Shown: positions 19,176-21,193 of the stretch, in pieces
How positions within the stretch are numbered: the first letter of the stretch is position 1
How the letters are laid out: each line of letters begins with the position of its first letter
Source of the DNA: Pseudoneurospora amorphoporcata
Taxonomy: Eukaryota > Ascomycota > Sordariomycetes > Sordariales > Sordariaceae
Assembly (NCBI GenBank): GCA_033297205.1
Contig: MU859402.1
Location: forward strand, 1 to 21,193
DNA: 21,193 nucleotides
Reading direction: 5' to 3'
Position numbers and translations under genes: made by a program
Notes under the pieces: model-generated
The model's input: only the letters and a program-made list of their open reading frames with translations
Told to the model about the DNA's origin: nothing
Database searches by the model: none

Positions 19176-19829
19176 TGTTAACGTGTGGCTAGTACTGTGT
19201 CTTGTAACTGCCTTGTACTACCTTGTAGTATAGAAGGCTGATTGCTGAGGACACTATTCCTTCTACGTTACAGAATCAGTCAACTCAGGCCTCACAGAAT
19301 CTACTAGAACACAGAGGTTTTACTACTACATTCTAGATTCTCGAACCTGTTTAGCATGCTTCCTAGATTGATTTGTCATTATGGAATGCAACAGAAACTC
19401 ATAGATTTAACTCTTTCCTTTCATGGTATAGTACTCTTACAAGCGCTTTTACACTCTGGAAGCTTCCAGACACTCAGCATTTATGTATATAAAGACCTCT
19501 CCTCTCCGTTAGTTAGTCACTTCTTAAGCAAGCAAGGACACTCAAGCAATACAATACGGTCTTTTCTTATAGTGTAGAGTTCACTATAATAAGTTGTTTT
19601 CCACAGTGTAGAGTTCACTCTAATCTTCTGTCTTAAGAGCAGAGTCCTCTCTAAGACCTCTTTTACAACACTCCTATTATATTTGCAACTACGCTGCAAC
19701 TACGCTGCTTCCTTCAGCACTACTGTCGTACCACCGCTTCCGCTCCGCTCTGCTACAAGTGCATAGTTCACTGTAGCATCCCTATACTAGTACTATTATT
19801 ATAGGATAGTTAGGGCATTGCAGCAAACA
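19176..19829 (+). repeat. LTR copy A (654 bp), left arm of a large inverted repeat
   Basis: It begins TGTTAACGTGTGG and ends GCAGCAAACA, so has TG...CA ends. TATATAAAG is at 19486-19494 with a palindrome CTGGAAGCTTCCAG (19456-19469) just upstream. It is collinear with copy B on the other strand, with many transitions of the CpA/TpA type and compensating indels of about 25-35 bp. No coding frame. LTR identity is inferred from the ends, TATA position and length; a family name cannot be given. Confidence 0.75.
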
Positions 19830-19923
19830 ACTTCGAATTAAACTCAGTCATTAAAAAGTATATAAGAACTTCTAAACCTTAAAATAGTACCTTAGTATAT
19901 ATTACCTTCTTTTTCTTCTTAAG

Positions 19924-20576
19924 TGTTTGCTGCAATGCTCTAACCATCTTATAATGATAGTACTAGTATAAGGATGCTACAGTGAACTATGCACTTGTAG
20001 CAGAGCGGAGCGGAAGCGGTGGTACGACAGCAGTGCTGAAGGAAGCAGCGTGGTTGTAGCGTGGTTGCAAATACAATAGAAGTGTTATAAAAGAGGTCTT
20101 AGAGAGGACTCTGCTCTCAAGACAGAAGATTACAGTGAACTCTGTACTGTGGAAAAGACTATATTGTATTGCTTAAGATATGCTTGCTTGCTTACTTGGT
20201 TGCTTAAGGAGTGACTAACTAACGGAGAGGAGAGGTCTTTATATACATAAATGCTGAGTGTCTGGAAGCTTCTAGAGTGTAGAAGCTTCCTATAAGTTAG
20301 TAGAAGTGCTTATAAGAGTACTATACTATAAAAGGAAAGAGTTGAATCTATGAGCTTCTGTTGCATTCCATAATAACAAATCAATCTAGGAAGATGCTAA
20401 ATAGGTTCGAGAATCCAGAATGCAGTGGTGAAACCTCTGTGTTCTAGGAGATTCTGTGGGAGGCTGAGTCGACTAATTTTGTAATGTAGAAGGAATAGTG
20501 TCCTCAGCAATCAGCCTTCTATACTACAAGGTAGTACAAAGCAATTACAAAGCACAGTACTAACCACACGTTAATA
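19924..20576 (-). repeat. LTR copy B (653 bp), right arm of the inverted repeat
   Basis: Read on the minus strand it starts TATTAACGTGTGG (TG changed to TA, RIP-like) and ends GCAGCAAACA. TATATAAAG is at 20245-20237. Compared with copy A it has an extra block of about 26 bp that doubles the GAAGCTTC motif (20265-20272 and 20282-20289) and lacks a block of about 30 bp downstream of the TATA box. The differences show two separate insertions or old divergence, not a recent duplication. Confidence 0.75.
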
Positions 20577-21060
20577 GAAGTAATTTGCGAAGGTAATAGA
20601 AATCTTTAATACTAATTAGTATTATAAGGTTAGTAAGGAGGTTACTAAAGCTGTTTAAGTTAGATAGGAGGATTTTTAATGTAAGGTGGAAAAATTTTAT
20701 TTATTAAAATTAGAAGCGAAACGACGATATTTTAATTCAATTAAAATAGTAATAGAAAGGGATTAGTAATTTAAGGAAGAAATCTATAAAAATGTTATAA
20801 CTACTATATTCTAGCGGATTATTTATTATATTAAAATTGTTTACCCTTTGTTTTCTCTAAATTAGTAAGTAGATTGTCCTATTTACTCTCTTTCTCTTTA
20901 TTTTGTTAATTTTTTCTATAATATAATAAAATTTATACTCGTTCAAATCTGAATAGAAAATAAATATTATAATAGTTTTAAAGAGTAATATTTACTACTC
21001 TTTTTATCTAAAGATTATTTAAAGTTTCGAAATTGTAGTTAATACCGTTGATAGGGTATT
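20577..21060. repeat. AT-rich RIP-like block
   Basis: Composition is dominated by TA, AA and TT with few CpA, and returns abruptly to normal near 21061. I could not recover a reading frame or element ends in it. Confidence 0.65.
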
Positions 21061-21133
21061 GGGAACAAATGACAGTATTGTCGTGATTGAAAGGTATAAT
21101 GATTGATGATCCCGGAAAGATCCAGAGAGGGGA

Positions 21134-21167
21134 GCTCGCGATGGTCGATGACCATATGTGCGCGAGC
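21134..21167. other. Two-part dyad (hairpin-forming sequence)
   Basis: GCTCGCG (21134-21140) pairs with CGCGAGC (21161-21167), and inside it ATGGTC (21141-21146) pairs with GACCAT (21150-21155), leaving a 3-base loop and a 5-base bulge. It lies in normal-composition sequence just beyond the AT-rich block. Function is unknown. Confidence 0.6.
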
Positions 21168-21193
21168 CTTATCTAATCTACAGGACCCACTCA

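Larger units (their letters stand above)
19176..20576. repeat. Large inverted repeat: two LTRs tail to tail around a 94-bp spacer
   Basis: Arms of about 654 bp are separated by an AT-rich spacer (19830-19923). The spacer shows no coding frame and no convincing primer-binding site. Such a near-palindrome could fold as DNA or give a hairpin RNA if read through. Confidence 0.9.

Noticed and set aside
19356..19699. Short open frames (60-73 codons) inside LTR copy A
   Set aside because: They lie within a non-coding LTR, are not preserved in copy B, and show no domain.

Overview
The window looks like a gene-poor stretch of a filamentous ascomycete (Pezizomycotina) genome, probably a Sordariomycete-type fungus. 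Three things point there: fungal Ty3/gypsy and Ty1/copia relics, nonsense codons that are almost all explained by CpA-to-TpA change (the mark of repeat-induced point mutation, RIP), and one intact gene of a type I associate with fungi. The species cannot be named from the sequence. I saw no rRNA, tRNA or CRISPR array.

Layout. Positions 1-4551 are the 3' three quarters of a chromodomain-bearing Ty3/gypsy retrotransposon (chromovirus) on the + strand: end of protease, reverse transcriptase, RNase H, integrase, chromodomain, a non-pol region, polypurine tract and a 459-bp 3' LTR with six 19-bp repeats in U3. Eight in-frame stops, all TAG or TAA, and one frameshift make pol dead. Between pol and the LTR, on the minus strand, lies a second gene. 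It has an ATG, a 53-nt intron with fungal-type donor, branch and acceptor sites, and a TGA stop. Spliced, it gives 212 codons including the stop, with a Zn2Cys6-spaced motif (two of its Cys now Tyr through RIP-type changes) followed by a Glu/Leu-rich probable coiled coil. This antisense accessory gene is the most interesting item here.

The gypsy element ends at 4551, immediately inside an older, very AT-rich relic (4552 to about 5578). Read on the minus strand, that relic is a copia-type gag broken just after the first Cys of its zinc knuckle. This is therefore a nested insertion.

Positions 5580-12062 have ordinary base composition but no gene I can support. One intact gene follows (12063-13331, 422 aa, a disordered N-terminal half and a compact C-terminal domain, unknown function). 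Positions 13332-17921 are again without a supported gene but rich in simple repeats: A38, T34, (ATGGCA)6, (CAT)8 and a 31-bp tandem duplication.

From about 18100 to 21060 the sequence is AT-rich again and made of transposon debris. It holds two non-autonomous TIR elements of 438 and 414 bp with perfect 8-bp target duplications and a shared terminal architecture, then two copies of one LTR family of about 654 bp placed tail to tail around a 94-bp spacer, then a RIP-like AT-rich block. The last 130 bp return to normal composition.
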